47,615 nt of DNA, taken from positions 1 through 47,615 of the forward strand of contig JAADJB010000034.1 of NCBI GenBank assembly GCA_013151035.1, in the 5' to 3' direction. Origin of the DNA: Gammaproteobacteria bacterium. GTDB lineage: Bacteria > Pseudomonadota > Gammaproteobacteria > JAADJB01. The position numbers and the translations under genes were made by a program. The notes under the pieces are model-generated. The model was not told where the DNA came from. It searched no databases and saw only the letters and a program-made list of their open reading frames with translations. Of this stretch, positions 17,576 to 28,400 are shown piece by piece. How positions within the stretch are numbered: position 1 is the stretch's first letter; each line of letters starts with the position of its first letter.

Positions 17576-17602
17576 ATTCCCACGGAGGAGCGCGGGAACG
17601 AA
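17576..17602. repeat. REP-like palindrome, single divergent copy
   Basis: ATTCCCACGGAGG...GCGGGAACG is a diverged member of the repeat family seen at 28667-28733, 39011-39075 and 46111-46243. It lies between purT and vapB on the minus strand, just past the purT stop, and may help terminate or stabilise that transcript. Confidence 0.7.
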
Positions 17603-17624
17603 TAAAATGGGGACGGAGGGATTA

Positions 17625-18803
17625 TTATTTAATGCCCACCGCAGCCGAGGCCATCTCTGCCTTCTCAACCGCCGCCTCAATCGAATCTGCACGCGCCAGC
17701 ACCACGCCCATGCGCCGTTGCCCTTGCACTTCCGGTTTTCCAAACAGGCGTAATTGAGTATCCGGCTGTTCCAGGGCTTTTTGTAGATTGCCAAATACAG
17801 GTTGCGTAGACACACCCTCGGCAAGAATAACACTGGATGCTGAGGGGCCAAGCTGTCGAATAGCAGGAATGGGTAAACCCAGTATGGCACGGGCATGCAG
17901 GGCAAACTGGGAGAGATCCTGTGAGATCATAGTCACCATACCGGTATCATGCGGACGAGGAGAAACTTCGCTAAAAATCACCTCATCACCACGGATAAAC
18001 AACTCTACACCAAAAACACCATAGCCACCCAGCGCATCCGTTACCTTATGTGCAATCTCTCTTGCCATTGCCAGCGCCTGTTCTGTCATCGCCTGAGGTT
18101 GCCAGGAACTACGGTAATCACCATCCACCTGAATATGGCCAATGGGTTCACAGAAATGGGTACCACCAATATGACGCACTGTTAGTTGAGTGATTTCATA
18201 ATCAAATTCAACAAAACCTTCAACAATCACTCGCCCTGCCCCGGTACGCCCACCCTCTTGTGCATACGTCCAGGCTTGATCAATATCCGTCTCACTACGA
18301 ATGGTGCTTTGTCCCTTGCCGGATGAACTCATAATCGGTTTGACTACACAGGGAATACCAATATCAATAACCGCCTGATCAAAGGCAGCCCGATCATCGG
18401 CAAAACGATAAGGTGAGGTCTTTATACCTAGATCCTCTGCTGCCAAACACCGTATCCCTTCACGGTTCATCGTTAACTGTGCCGCACGCGCAGTCGGTAT
18501 CACGTTAAAACCTTCCTGTTCCAGATCAACCAGGGTACTTGTGGCTATTGCCTCAATCTCGGGGACGATATAATCCGGTTGCTCCTGCTCAATCACTGCT
18601 CGCAATGCCACTGCATCCTGCATTGAGATAACATGGCTACGATGTGCCAGCTGCATCGCTGGCGCATTGGCATAACGATCCACCACAATCACCTCAACCC
18701 CATAGCGTTGCAGTTCGATAACAAGTTCTTTACCGAGCTCTCCACCGCCACATAACAGGACACGCGTTGCCGTTTTTGATAAAGGAGTACCAATAGATGT
18801 CAT
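17625..18803 (-). CDS. purT: Formate-dependent phosphoribosylglycinamide formyltransferase (GAR transformylase 2)
   Basis: This 392-residue ATP-grasp enzyme converts GAR, formate and ATP to FGAR in purine synthesis. The start [30 protein letters not shown], the EIEAIAT motif, the ATP-grasp [12 protein letters not shown] (about 156-167) and [14 protein letters not shown] (about 277-290) are the standard PurT features, and length equals that of E. coli PurT. It starts 3 bp past the end of the PAS/GGDEF/EAL gene, so the two are probably co-transcribed. It marks the right border of the toxin/defence island. Confidence 0.96.
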   Translation of the reverse strand: MTSIGTPLSKTATRVLLCGGGELGKELVIELQRYGVEVIVVDRYANAPAMQLAHRSHVISMQDAVALRAVIEQEQPDYIVPEIEAIATSTLVDLEQEGFNVIPTARAAQLTMNREGIRCLAAEDLGIKTSPYRFADDRAAFDQAVIDIGIPCVVKPIMSSSGKGQSTIRSETDIDQAWTYAQEGGRTGAGRVIVEGFVEFDYEITQLTVRHIGGTHFCEPIGHIQVDGDYRSSWQPQAMTEQALAMAREIAHKVTDALGGYGVFGVELFIRGDEVIFSEVSPRPHDTGMVTMISQDLSQFALHARAILGLPIPAIRQLGPSASSVILAEGVSTQPVFGNLQKALEQPDTQLRLFGKPEVQGQRRMGVVLARADSIEAAVEKAEMASAAVGIK

Positions 18804-18806
18804 CGC

Positions 18807-21800
18807 TTACTTCTCTTGCGCCTGCAATAATTCTGTCAGCCCATCAGCAGGTAATGGTCGACTAAACAGATAACCTTGAATAAGCGTGCATTGACATTTC
18901 TTAAGAAAATCCAGTTGTTGTTGTGTCTCAACACCTTCGGCAATAACCTTGAGTTTCAGGCTTTGAGCCATAGCGATAATCGCCGAAGTAATGGCGGCAT
19001 CATCCGCATCGTCAATAACATCGCGTACAAAAGAACGATCAACCTTCAAGGTATCAATATTAAAACGGCGTAAATAACTGAGTGATGAATAGCCTGTTCC
19101 GAAGTCATCAATCGCTATCTTAAAACCGATTGCCTCCAACATCTCCAATGCAGTAATGGTATTGCTCTGATTCTCCATCAATACACTCTCGGTAATCTCC
19201 ATCTCTATCATTTCAGGTGAGCAAGCAATATCATTAATAATCCCTTCCACTGTCTTGATAAAATCCGTGGCATTAAATTGTCGACTTGAAATATTGATCG
19301 ACATCATCAATTCTGGAAAGCCCATTTCATGCCATAGCTTCATTTGTCGGCAGGCTGAAGCAATAACCCAATAGCCTACCGGAATAATAAGCCCCGTTTC
19401 CTCCAGCAGAGATATAAAATCATTCGGTGCGACCAGACCAAGATCGGGATGTTGCCAGCGTATCAATGCCTCTACGCCAACAATCCTGTTGCTTTCAATA
19501 TCAACCTGTGGCTGATAGAACAGTACAAATTCCTCTCGTTCCAGTGCATGACGCAGACTACTTTCCATAGTCAGAGACTGGAATGCCCGCGCACTCATAT
19601 CTGTTGAATAAAACTGATGATTATTCTTGCCCAGATCCTTGGCTCGATACATGGCAATATCCGCGTTTTTCAACAATGTCCCGGCATCTTCGCCATCATT
19701 GGGAAACAGACTCACGCCAATACTGGCACTAATAAATAATTCGCGCTGATTCAGTTCCAGCGGGGCCTCCAGACTCTGCAAGATCTTTTTTGCCAACACG
19801 GTGGCACACTGTTCGGTTTCAATATCGGTCAGCAAGACAGCAAACTCATCACCACCCAGACGCGCAATGGTATCTTCCTGCCGAATATTTTTCCTCAGGC
19901 GATCAGCAACTTGTGTCAACATAAGGTCACCCGTCTCATGCCCCAGGGTATCATTAATGTTTTTAAAGCGATCAAGATCAATAAATAAAACAGCTACTTT
20001 TTTTGTATAACGTCGGGCATGAGCCAGAGATTGTTTCAAGCGATCCATAAATAAAATACGATTGGGCAATTTGGTGAGTGCATCATGATGCGCCATAAAG
20101 CTCAGCCGCTCTTCATTCTCCATGCGTTCGGTGATATCACGACCGGTCGCAACAAAACTGGTAATCTCACCCTGATCATTTCTTATCGGGGTAATACTTT
20201 TTTCCTCGTAATAGAGATCACCACTCTTCTTACAGTTAACCATAACATCAAAGAACACCTCCCCCGACAAAATAGTGTCCCATAAATTTCGGTAAAAACT
20301 CTCGCTTTGTTTACCTGATTTCAGAAACTGAGGGGTCTTGCCAAGAACATCTTCGCGACGATAACCTGTTGTCCTTTCGAAAGAGGGGTTGACGTATTCC
20401 ACTCGACCCTGGGCATCTGTAACCATCACCAGATCAGCAGTCTGTTCCAGCGCGCTGGACATCTTTCGCATCTGCAATTCAGCCTCATAATGCTGACACA
20501 TATCCCGGGTTACGCCTTCGACACCAAGAATATTCCCAGAGGAATCCTTATAATATTGCGCATTAGTAGCAACCCATGCCACCGAACCATCTTTACGTCT
20601 CAAACCGGCACTAAAATCCTGAACGGAGCCATTGCCTTTATCCAGTTGTTCAAGAAACACCTGTCGCCTGTCAGGGTCTATATAAAAATCACCAATCTTC
20701 ATACCGATCAGATCATCTATTTTATAACCGAGTAATTGTTCAACAGAGTCTGAAATCTTAATAACCCTGCCTTCATTATCTGTACGATAAAAGGTATCTT
20801 GCATATTATGAAAGATATTACGCAACTCCGCCTCAGAGCTGGCAATCTTTTCACTCGCCTGTTTGCCTTCAATATATGAAGCAATACGCTGAGCAAATAA
20901 ATCCAGCACCGGCTCTGTCCAGGAGATAATCTCCATCGGATTAATATCCAGAACAGCGATAATACCCATCTTATGACCCGAAGCCGAGATCATCGGTGCG
21001 CCAAAATAACTTTCCACACTCATATCAACCAACATCGTATCTTCCGGATACAATCTGGCGGCATCCCTGGCGATCAACTCAGCCTTTCTATCAAGGACAT
21101 CGGCACAGGGCGTGCCTTTTAATTCATATTCGAAATTATCGACAAATTGACCATTCGCCCATACGGCCTGGGTTTTTATACGTTGCTTCGAGTCATCAGA
21201 AAAAATACCAATAAAGGCATAAGGCGTATTATAGATACGAACAATATTTTCTACACATGAACGGCAGTATTCTACAATATTCATAGATGAAGAGAGATGA
21301 GTGATAGCCGTAAGCGCATTTTCAAGATATTTTCTTTCCGAAATATCCTGAATAGTACCGATCATACGCAACGGCTGATTTGTATCATCGTAATAGACCT
21401 GTCCCTGTCCATGAACATAACGCACCTCACCGTTTGCCAATACAATACGATGATCCATGTTATAGTTATTCTTACTGAAGGCATCATTAACTGTTGCCAC
21501 CCATTTATCCCTGTCATCAGGATGAATGAAATCAAGAAAGACTTCATAACCAGGTGTAATCGTCCCGGGTGCAACACCACAGAGACGATAATGTTCATCC
21601 GACCAGAACAAGGTATTATTAATAATATCCCAGTCCCAATGTCCTAGTTGTGCAATCTGTTGTGATTCAAGTAACCGTTGTTGACTTAATGCCAGGGCAT
21701 CTTCCTTTTGTTTCTGATCTGTGACATCGAACATAAACCCGCGCAATATAGTCGATCTTACTGCCCCGTCAATGATATCAATATTATCAATGACATTAAC

Positions 21801-22481
21801 ACTGTCACGTATCCATAGCAGACGTCCGTCTTTGGCATATATACGATATTCAAAATCATGATTTTCCCTTCTACCGATTGATTCCTGACAGAAGCGTGGT
21901 GCCCATTCACGATCATCCGGATGCATGTATTTCAACCAGAACCCTTCTTCATACCACTCTGCCTGTGAATAACCCAACATCGCTTCAGCCTGCGGGCCTA
22001 CATAGGTAAAGCGCAGGGTTGATATATCCATTTCCCAGGGCAACGCCTGAGCTGATTCAACCAGCCAACGGTAGTGATTTTCATTGGCTTGCAATGTAGC
22101 CTCAGTTTGCTTGCGTGCAGTGATATCACGATCAACACCCCGATAACCGCAAAACTGACCTTGCTCATCGAATACGGGAACACCACTGGTCTCCAATATG
22201 ACCTCATGGCCATCACGATGCCTATTAATATTTTCAGTGTTACTAAAGGCTCGCTGTGCCTGTACAATCTCGCTAAATTTAGCCGACACGCGTTCTGCCT
22301 CATCAGTGGGCATCAGATCAAACGGGGTTTTACCAATAATGTCCTCGGGCTCATAGCCCAGCAGTTCCCGAACCTTGGGATTGGAGTAGGTATAAACTGC
22401 ATTAGCATCGACTTCCCAGATCCAGTCACTGGTGGCTTCAACCAACGCCCGGAAACGCTTATCATTATTGTCAGATTTCAA
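18807..22481 (-). CDS. Multi-PAS/GAF diguanylate cyclase-phosphodiesterase (GGDEF-EAL)
   Basis: This 1224-residue soluble regulator has no membrane segment. The order is three N-terminal PAS/PAC units (about 8-385), a GAF domain (about 390-550), two more PAS units (about 555-800), GGDEF (about 810-970) and EAL (about 980-1220). The GGDEF site RLGGDEFAVLL is intact and the EAL domain has VEALIRWQH, EITESVL, DDFGTGYSS and KVDRSF, so both c-di-GMP synthesis and hydrolysis are possible. Signals for the PAS and GAF domains are unknown. A decayed relative of its last third lies at 46809-47441. Confidence 0.95.
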   Translation of the reverse strand: MKSDNNDKRFRALVEATSDWIWEVDANAVYTYSNPKVRELLGYEPEDIIGKTPFDLMPTDEAERVSAKFSEIVQAQRAFSNTENINRHRDGHEVILETSGVPVFDEQGQFCGYRGVDRDITARKQTEATLQANENHYRWLVESAQALPWEMDISTLRFTYVGPQAEAMLGYSQAEWYEEGFWLKYMHPDDREWAPRFCQESIGRRENHDFEYRIYAKDGRLLWIRDSVNVIDNIDIIDGAVRSTILRGFMFDVTDQKQKEDALALSQQRLLESQQIAQLGHWDWDIINNTLFWSDEHYRLCGVAPGTITPGYEVFLDFIHPDDRDKWVATVNDAFSKNNYNMDHRIVLANGEVRYVHGQGQVYYDDTNQPLRMIGTIQDISERKYLENALTAITHLSSSMNIVEYCRSCVENIVRIYNTPYAFIGIFSDDSKQRIKTQAVWANGQFVDNFEYELKGTPCADVLDRKAELIARDAARLYPEDTMLVDMSVESYFGAPMISASGHKMGIIAVLDINPMEIISWTEPVLDLFAQRIASYIEGKQASEKIASSEAELRNIFHNMQDTFYRTDNEGRVIKISDSVEQLLGYKIDDLIGMKIGDFYIDPDRRQVFLEQLDKGNGSVQDFSAGLRRKDGSVAWVATNAQYYKDSSGNILGVEGVTRDMCQHYEAELQMRKMSSALEQTADLVMVTDAQGRVEYVNPSFERTTGYRREDVLGKTPQFLKSGKQSESFYRNLWDTILSGEVFFDVMVNCKKSGDLYYEEKSITPIRNDQGEITSFVATGRDITERMENEERLSFMAHHDALTKLPNRILFMDRLKQSLAHARRYTKKVAVLFIDLDRFKNINDTLGHETGDLMLTQVADRLRKNIRQEDTIARLGGDEFAVLLTDIETEQCATVLAKKILQSLEAPLELNQRELFISASIGVSLFPNDGEDAGTLLKNADIAMYRAKDLGKNNHQFYSTDMSARAFQSLTMESSLRHALEREEFVLFYQPQVDIESNRIVGVEALIRWQHPDLGLVAPNDFISLLEETGLIIPVGYWVIASACRQMKLWHEMGFPELMMSINISSRQFNATDFIKTVEGIINDIACSPEMIEMEITESVLMENQSNTITALEMLEAIGFKIAIDDFGTGYSSLSYLRRFNIDTLKVDRSFVRDVIDDADDAAITSAIIAMAQSLKLKVIAEGVETQQQLDFLKKCQCTLIQGYLFSRPLPADGLTELLQAQEK

Positions 22482-22571
22482 AATAAATCGCTCAATATAT
22501 TTACCGATATCAGCAGTATACCGAAATTACTACAGGAGAGTGGATTGAATTCAGATGCTATTAATGCGACA

Positions 22572-22895
22572 ATGAAGACAATGCGTAAATTGATCACTTT
22601 ATTATTGCTTGCCAGCACTTTATTCGCCAACCTTTCATGGGCAGCGGATACCGATGCCGAGATCTATTTTGGTCACGCATCATCACAGTGGTCGCAGGAT
22701 CCATCATCCTCTCCCGATAGCCATAGCAATAGCGATAGTTGCGATCATTGCTGTCATAGCCTGAGTCATCTAACAGGTCTAATAGAACAATCCCATATCT
22801 CATACAGCCCATCGGGATATTCATATCTTGCGCTGTTAACACCGTATTATCGCACCCATACCCAGTCACCACCGACGCCACCACCCAACGCCTGA
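22572..22895 (+). CDS. CzcI-like small secreted metal-resistance protein
   Basis: This is a 107-residue protein from ATG 22572 (MKTMRKLITLLLLASTLFANLSWA signal peptide; Met at 22581 is an alternative). The mature part is rich in His, Ser and Asp with AEIYFGHASSQ, a metal-ligand-like cluster DSCDHCCHSLSH, and a Pro-rich end. Order and composition match CzcI-type proteins that precede czcCBA operons (a short His-rich periplasmic protein with a Cys-xx-Cys cluster). The open frame runs much further upstream but is antisense to the GGDEF gene there, so I use the start with a signal peptide. A hairpin follows the gene. Confidence 0.65.
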   Translation: MKTMRKLITLLLLASTLFANLSWAADTDAEIYFGHASSQWSQDPSSSPDSHSNSDSCDHCCHSLSHLTGLIEQSHISYSPSGYSYLALLTPYYRTHTQSPPTPPPNA

Positions 22896-22914
22896 TTCTT
22901 AAATATCATAAAAA

Positions 22915-22951
22915 ACCATACGTCATTAGTGTGTACGTTATGGTATTTTTT
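22915..22951 (+). terminator. Attenuator-like hairpin between the CzcI-like and CzcC-like genes
   Basis: ACCATA-CGT (22915-22923) pairs with ACG-T-TATGGT (22935-22944) with one bulge, and a T-rich run follows (22946-22951). It stands 20 bp past the CzcI-like stop and 21 bp before the CzcC-like ATG. It could reduce transcription into the efflux genes; the stem is AT-rich and weak. Confidence 0.4.
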
Positions 22952-22972
22952 ATTATTCAAAGGATCAAGTCT

Positions 22973-24238
22973 ATGTACAAACGATTTTCAATAGTAGCCT
23001 TACTATCAGGCTGCATGCTATTCATCCCGGTACCCGCTATAAGTACCGAAACATCCGTTGCACCTCTGGCTAATTTTGTAGCCCAGGTCATCGACAATCA
23101 TCCACGCATACGTTCTATGGATGCCGCACTGAAGGCATCATCTGCCCGCTATCAGGCAGCGGATCAGGCACTCTATAACCCGGAACTGGAATTTGATACA
23201 GAACGCACCGATATCAACACGACCAGTCTGGGTATTAGTCAAACCATCGACTGGAGTGACAAGCGTGGGGCGCGCGCCAAAACGGCACAACAAACCTATA
23301 ACGCCAATGCTGCCGATGCTAACAGCCTGCGTCAACAACTGGCGAGGAATCTACTCAATGCGCTGAGCGAATATAATACGGCAGATACGCTCAATAGACT
23401 GGGACAACAAAGCCTGCAACTGATGCAACAATTTGTCGACATTGCCGAACAGCGTTTACAGGCCGGAGATCTGAATCAGGTAGAACTGGATCTGGCAAAA
23501 CTGGCCGCACTAGAGGCTGATCTTGAATCCTCTGAACTTGCTGCCCGATTGAGTGATGCAGAACAAGCCTTGTTCAGCCTGTTAGGTGATCGACCTGCCC
23601 CCCGTGTCTGGCCAGGTCTACCACAGACACTACCCGTCATACAGAGCGATAGACTGGATATTGAGGATCTAATCAAGACGCATCCCGTATTCCAGGCTAA
23701 ACAAGCTCAGATTAATGCCGCACGTGCCCTGGTTAGTTTACGTCAACGCGAGGCAAAGCCCGACCCTACCATCGGCATAAGAGCTGGACGTGAGGACAAT
23801 AATACCCTTACCGGTCTGACCCTGTCGCTACCCCTATTTGTACGCAACACCTATCAGGCTGAGGTCACAGAGGCTCATGCGCAACTGACACAGACCGAGT
23901 TTGATGCTCGTTCCACCTGGCTGGATCTGAAAAATCGAATCCTCACGGCTCGACAACGCTATATCCTGACACGCAACACGTGGACAAACTGGCAGCAACG
24001 TGGAACCAGCTCGATCAAACGACGCATTGATTTGTTAAAGCAACTTTGGCAAGTCGGTGAATTAAGTTCTACCGACTATCTGATTCAGCTCAAACAAACT
24101 CTGGACACACAAAGTGCCGGTATTGAATTACGCGGTCGCCTGTGGCACAACTGGTCCAACTGGCTCATGGCCAGTGCCAGTATTTTCCAATGGCTTGAAA
24201 TTGATGAGCGCACTTCTAGCACTGATATTCAGCACTAA
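22973..24238 (+). CDS. CzcC-type outer-membrane factor (TolC family)
   Basis: The protein is 421 residues from ATG 22973, preceded by AAAGGATC; an upstream in-frame Met lies in the hairpin region and is rejected. A signal peptide (MYKRFSIVALLSGCMLFIPVPA) is followed by two outer-membrane-efflux repeats rich in Gln and Ala (for example VIDNHPRIRSMDAALKAS and NQVELDLAKLAALEADLES). Such proteins form the trimeric outer-membrane duct of a heavy-metal RND pump. It is first of the three pump genes and 41 bp before the adaptor gene. Confidence 0.88.
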   Translation: MYKRFSIVALLSGCMLFIPVPAISTETSVAPLANFVAQVIDNHPRIRSMDAALKASSARYQAADQALYNPELEFDTERTDINTTSLGISQTIDWSDKRGARAKTAQQTYNANAADANSLRQQLARNLLNALSEYNTADTLNRLGQQSLQLMQQFVDIAEQRLQAGDLNQVELDLAKLAALEADLESSELAARLSDAEQALFSLLGDRPAPRVWPGLPQTLPVIQSDRLDIEDLIKTHPVFQAKQAQINAARALVSLRQREAKPDPTIGIRAGREDNNTLTGLTLSLPLFVRNTYQAEVTEAHAQLTQTEFDARSTWLDLKNRILTARQRYILTRNTWTNWQQRGTSSIKRRIDLLKQLWQVGELSSTDYLIQLKQTLDTQSAGIELRGRLWHNWSNWLMASASIFQWLEIDERTSSTDIQH

Positions 24239-24249
24239 TTTTTTTTAGA

Positions 24250-24267
24250 GAGACCATCAATGGTCTC
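24250..24267 (+). other. Intercistronic hairpin in the efflux operon
   Basis: GAGACCA/TGGTCTC is a perfect 7-bp stem with a TCAA loop, between the CzcC-like and CzcB-like genes and just before the CzcB-like ribosome site. The T-run precedes rather than follows it, so it is not a terminator. A role in mRNA stability or in modulating translation is possible. Confidence 0.45.
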
Positions 24268-24279
24268 GGAGATATTCCT

Positions 24280-25449
24280 ATGAAAACATTTTTAAAAATT
24301 CCTTTATTTATACTGATCCTATCCGTCTTATCCATCCCTGCCAAGGCCGAGACAGGACATGATCATGACACTGAAAAACATCAGGAAACATCACCTGCTG
24401 AACATGGTGATGAGCATGGTGGTGATGAAGACGGCGGCATTAAGCTCAGTGACACACAACTAAAGATGGCCGGCATTGTTGTCGAGGCGTTGCGAGAGCG
24501 TGATCTTGCCGCTGAGATACAGGCACCGGGTGAGGTTAGACTCAATGCCTACCGCACCACCAAGGTTACCTCACGCATCACTGCACAGGTGATTAAACGT
24601 CATGTCACTCTCGGTGAACGTGTTAACAGTAAACAGGTTCTGGTTACTTTATCCAGTGTAGAAATGGCCGATGCCCAGGGCGCATTAATGGTTGCCGACA
24701 GGGAGTGGCAGCGTGTTCAGAAACTGGGAGCCAAGGTTATATCTGACCGTCGTTACACCGGGGCGCGTGTTGCCCATCAACTGGCCTACGCCAAGGTCGC
24801 TGCATTTGGCATGACCCGACAGGAGATTAGTAATCTGCTCAAATCAGCCGATGCCTCGAAAGCCAATGGTGAGTTTCAATTACTGGCATCCCGTGCTGGA
24901 ACAGTAGTACAGGATGACTTTATCGAAGGGGCTGTTATTGAACCGGGTTATGTCTTAATGATCCTCTCTGATGAAAGTTCATTATGGATTGAGGCACGCC
25001 TCACACCCCAACAGTTATCACAAGTTAATCAAGGCAGCATTGCCCGTATACAGACTGCCGATGGCTGGTTAACAGGGAAAATAACCCAGTTACATCATAA
25101 CCTGGATGAAGATACGCGCACCATTGCTGCACGGATTACTGTTGCCAACCCGGATGATCGTTTACATCCGGGAGAGTTTGTCGAAGTTCGTCTACAAAGC
25201 AGCCGACATCAATCCGCCCTTGCCATACCTGAGACCGCCGTAGTGCGAAGCCCGGATGGTGACTGGCAAATCATGGTTGAACAGGATAAACCGGGGGAAT
25301 TTAATGGTGTTGAAGTCGAGGTCAAAACCATCATTAATGGTATGGCCGTGATTGAGGGTGTCCCGGTGGGTACTCGTGTCGTTACCCAGGGTGCATTTTT
25401 TGTCCAGTCTGAACTGGCAAAAAGTGGCTTCTCCGTTCATAACCATTAA
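24280..25449 (+). CDS. CzcB-type periplasmic adaptor of heavy-metal RND pump
   Basis: This 389-residue HlyD-family adaptor has a signal peptide (KIPLFILILSVLSIPAKA). A His/Asp/Glu-rich segment (GHDHDTEKHQ...EHGDEHGGDEDGG, about 26-52) likely binds metal. Then come the barrel-sandwich and hairpin regions (APGEVRLNAYRTTKVTSRI; LGERVNSKQVLVTLSS) and the C-terminal beta-barrel and membrane-proximal parts. It links the inner-membrane pump to the outer-membrane duct and may deliver metal from the periplasm. The next gene starts 11 bp later. Confidence 0.9.
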   Translation: MKTFLKIPLFILILSVLSIPAKAETGHDHDTEKHQETSPAEHGDEHGGDEDGGIKLSDTQLKMAGIVVEALRERDLAAEIQAPGEVRLNAYRTTKVTSRITAQVIKRHVTLGERVNSKQVLVTLSSVEMADAQGALMVADREWQRVQKLGAKVISDRRYTGARVAHQLAYAKVAAFGMTRQEISNLLKSADASKANGEFQLLASRAGTVVQDDFIEGAVIEPGYVLMILSDESSLWIEARLTPQQLSQVNQGSIARIQTADGWLTGKITQLHHNLDEDTRTIAARITVANPDDRLHPGEFVEVRLQSSRHQSALAIPETAVVRSPDGDWQIMVEQDKPGEFNGVEVEVKTIINGMAVIEGVPVGTRVVTQGAFFVQSELAKSGFSVHNH

Positions 25450-25460
25450 GGAATGCACCT

Positions 25461-28400
25461 ATGTTAAATTCTATTATTAGCTGGTCCGTTAAGAACCGTC
25501 TGCTGGTTGTGCTTGCCTTGATTGCCATCACTGTTGGTGGTGTTCTAATCTTGCCGAAACTCAACCTGGATGCCTTCCCCGATGTCACCAACGTACAGGT
25601 ACAGATCAATACCGAAGCACGCGGTCTGGCGGCTGAAGAAGTTGAGCAACTGATTACCTTTCCTATTGAGGCGGTGATGTATGCACTGCCTGATGTAGAA
25701 GAGGTTCGTTCAATATCCAAGACTGGTCTATCCGTGATTACCGTAGTATTCAATGAAGGCACTGATATCTATTTTGCACGACAACTGGTATTTGAACGTC
25801 TGCAAACAGCGCGCGAAGAAATCCCTGATGGCATCGGTACTCCGGGAATTGGGCCTAACAGCTCAGGATTAGGACAGGTCTATCAGTACATCTTACGTGC
25901 TGATGACCCGCAAAAATATGATGCCATTACTCTGCGTAGTTATAACGACTGGATTGTTAAACTATTATTGATGCCTGTTGGTGGTGTCACCGAGGTATTG
26001 TCCTTTGGTGGTGAAGTGCGCCAGTATCAGGTACAACTCGATCCACAACGTCTGCTGGCATACAAGTTGACTGGCAATGATGTTGCCTTGGCAATTGAGG
26101 ATAATAATCGCAATGCCGGTGGCTGGTATATGGATCGTGGTGCCGAGCAACTGGTGGTGCGTGGTGTAGGTTGGGTACGCAGTGGTAACGATGGTCTGCG
26201 CGACATCAGTAACATCCCGTTAAAAGACGAGGATGGTGTCGTGGTCAGTGTTAAGGATGTCGCTCAGGTCAGCTTTGGCCCTGAGATCCGACAAGGTGCT
26301 GTCTCTATAACCCGCCGTGATGCCGAAGGCAATCCAGAACCACTGGGCGAGGTCGTTGCCGGTGTCGTGCTTAAACGTCTGGGTGCCAACACCAAGGCAA
26401 CCATTGAAGGCATTAAGTCTCGTCTAGGCGCAATACAAACCGCTCTACCAGACGGCGTTACACTGGAACCTTTTTATGATCAGGCTAGTCTGGTTGACCA
26501 GGCAGTAGAGACCGTATCCAAGGCATTACTGGAGGCCTTTGTGCTGATTATTATTGTCCTGATGTTGTTTCTGGTTAATGTCCGCGCGACCTTTCTGGTA
26601 CTGATCTCGGTGCCAATCTCGATTGGCATGGCGCTCATCGCCATGGCACATTGGGGTATCTCTGCCAACTTGATGTCACTGGGTGGATTGGCAATTGCTA
26701 TCGGCATGATGGTCGATGGTTCTGTGGTGATGATGGAACATATCTTTAGTCATCTCACCCATGCCGATGCCCGCCATGGTGAACAACAAAGGCAACAACA
26801 GGGTGTCGAACACCCCTATGACTCAGCGCATGATAGCCACGGTATCGCGCTACGCATCAAGGAAGCCGCGTGTGAGGTTGGGCGACCGGTATTCTTTGCC
26901 GTGCTGATCATTATCATCGTGTTTGCACCTCTGTTCAGTCTTGAGGGTGTTGAAGGCAAGCTCTTCCAGCCCATGGCAATATCCATTGTGCTCGCCATGC
27001 TGGCCTCGTTGCTGGTCGCCCTGATTGTGGTGCCCGCACTCGCTACTTACCTATTTAAAAAGGGTGTGGAACATAAACATGGCTACGTCATGCCACCGCT
27101 GGAGTCGTTCTACCGCAAGACACTGCCCTGGGCTCAGAACAAGCGTAAAATCGTCGTCGGCATTGCTGTCAGCCTGTTTCTTGGCTCACTGGCACTGGTA
27201 CCTTTCCTCGGCACCGAATTTGTTCCTGAACTAGAGGAAGGCACCCTGAATATCCGCATCACCCTCGCCCCCTCATCCAGTCTGGCGACCTCACTGGAGG
27301 TTGCAGGGAAACTGGAAGGTGCACTACTCACTTTTCCCGAGGTCATCTATGCCACCAGTCGAATCGGTAGACCCGAGATTGGTGGTGACCCGGAACCAGT
27401 ATCTAATGTTGAGATCTTCGTTGGCTTAAAACCCGTCGATGAATGGACCAGCGCGACTAACCGTCAGGCACTGCAAAAACTGATGGAGGCGAAGATGTCG
27501 GAACACCCCGGTCTGTTATTCTCATTCTCACAGCCGATTGCAACCCGTGTTGATGAGTTACTCTCCGGTGTTCGTGCGCAACTAGCAATCAAGCTATTTG
27601 GCTCAGACCTCGACATGCTGGCAAAGAAAGGCAGCGAGATCGAGACCCTGGTGAAGAAGATCGAAGGAACCCGTGGTGTTGCGATGGAACAGATTGGTGG
27701 CGAAGCACAACTCGCCATCCGCCCTGATCGTGACAAACTGGCACGCTACGGCATACCCGTTGCCCAGGTCATGGATCTGGTCGCCGACGCCATTGGTGGT
27801 CGTGCTGCCGGACAGGTCATCAACGGCAATGAACGCTATGATATCTATGTGCGTCTGGCTAAGGAATATCGTGATAATGTAGATACCATTCGCAATCTGA
27901 TATTGCAGGCGCCCAATGGTGCCTGGGTACGTGTCGGTGATATCGCAGAGGTTGCCATTGAGTCCGGCCCACCACAAATTCGACGTGATGATGTACAACG
28001 CCGAGTGGTTATTCAGACCAATGTCGAGGGCAGGGATATGGGTGGCCTGGTGGCTGAACTACAACAACGGATTGATGATGAAATTGATTTGCCGGCAGGC
28101 TATACCATAGTCTTTGGTGGACAATTTGAAAATCAGCAACGCGCACAGGCACGTCTAATGATTGTTGTTCCATTATCTCTCGGTCTCATCTTCCTGCTCC
28201 TGTACTTCGCTTTTAACTCCGTGGGTCAGGCCTTGTTGATTATGCTCAATGTCCCCCTCGCCCTGATTGGTGGTATTGCTGCCCTGTTTTTCTCAGGTCA
28301 ATATCTCTCAGTACCCGGATCAATCGGCTTTATTGCCCTGTTTGGTGTCGCGGTATTAAACGGAGTAGTGATGGTGAATGCCATCAATCAGCGTGTTGAA

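Noticed and set aside
22074-22571. Upstream part of a 273-codon plus-strand frame ending at 22895
   Set aside because: It is antisense to the PAS/GGDEF/EAL gene; only the part from 22572, with a signal peptide, is likely a gene.
24250-24267. Terminator between the CzcC- and CzcB-like genes
   Set aside because: The T-run is before the stem on the coding strand, and the next pump gene starts right after it.
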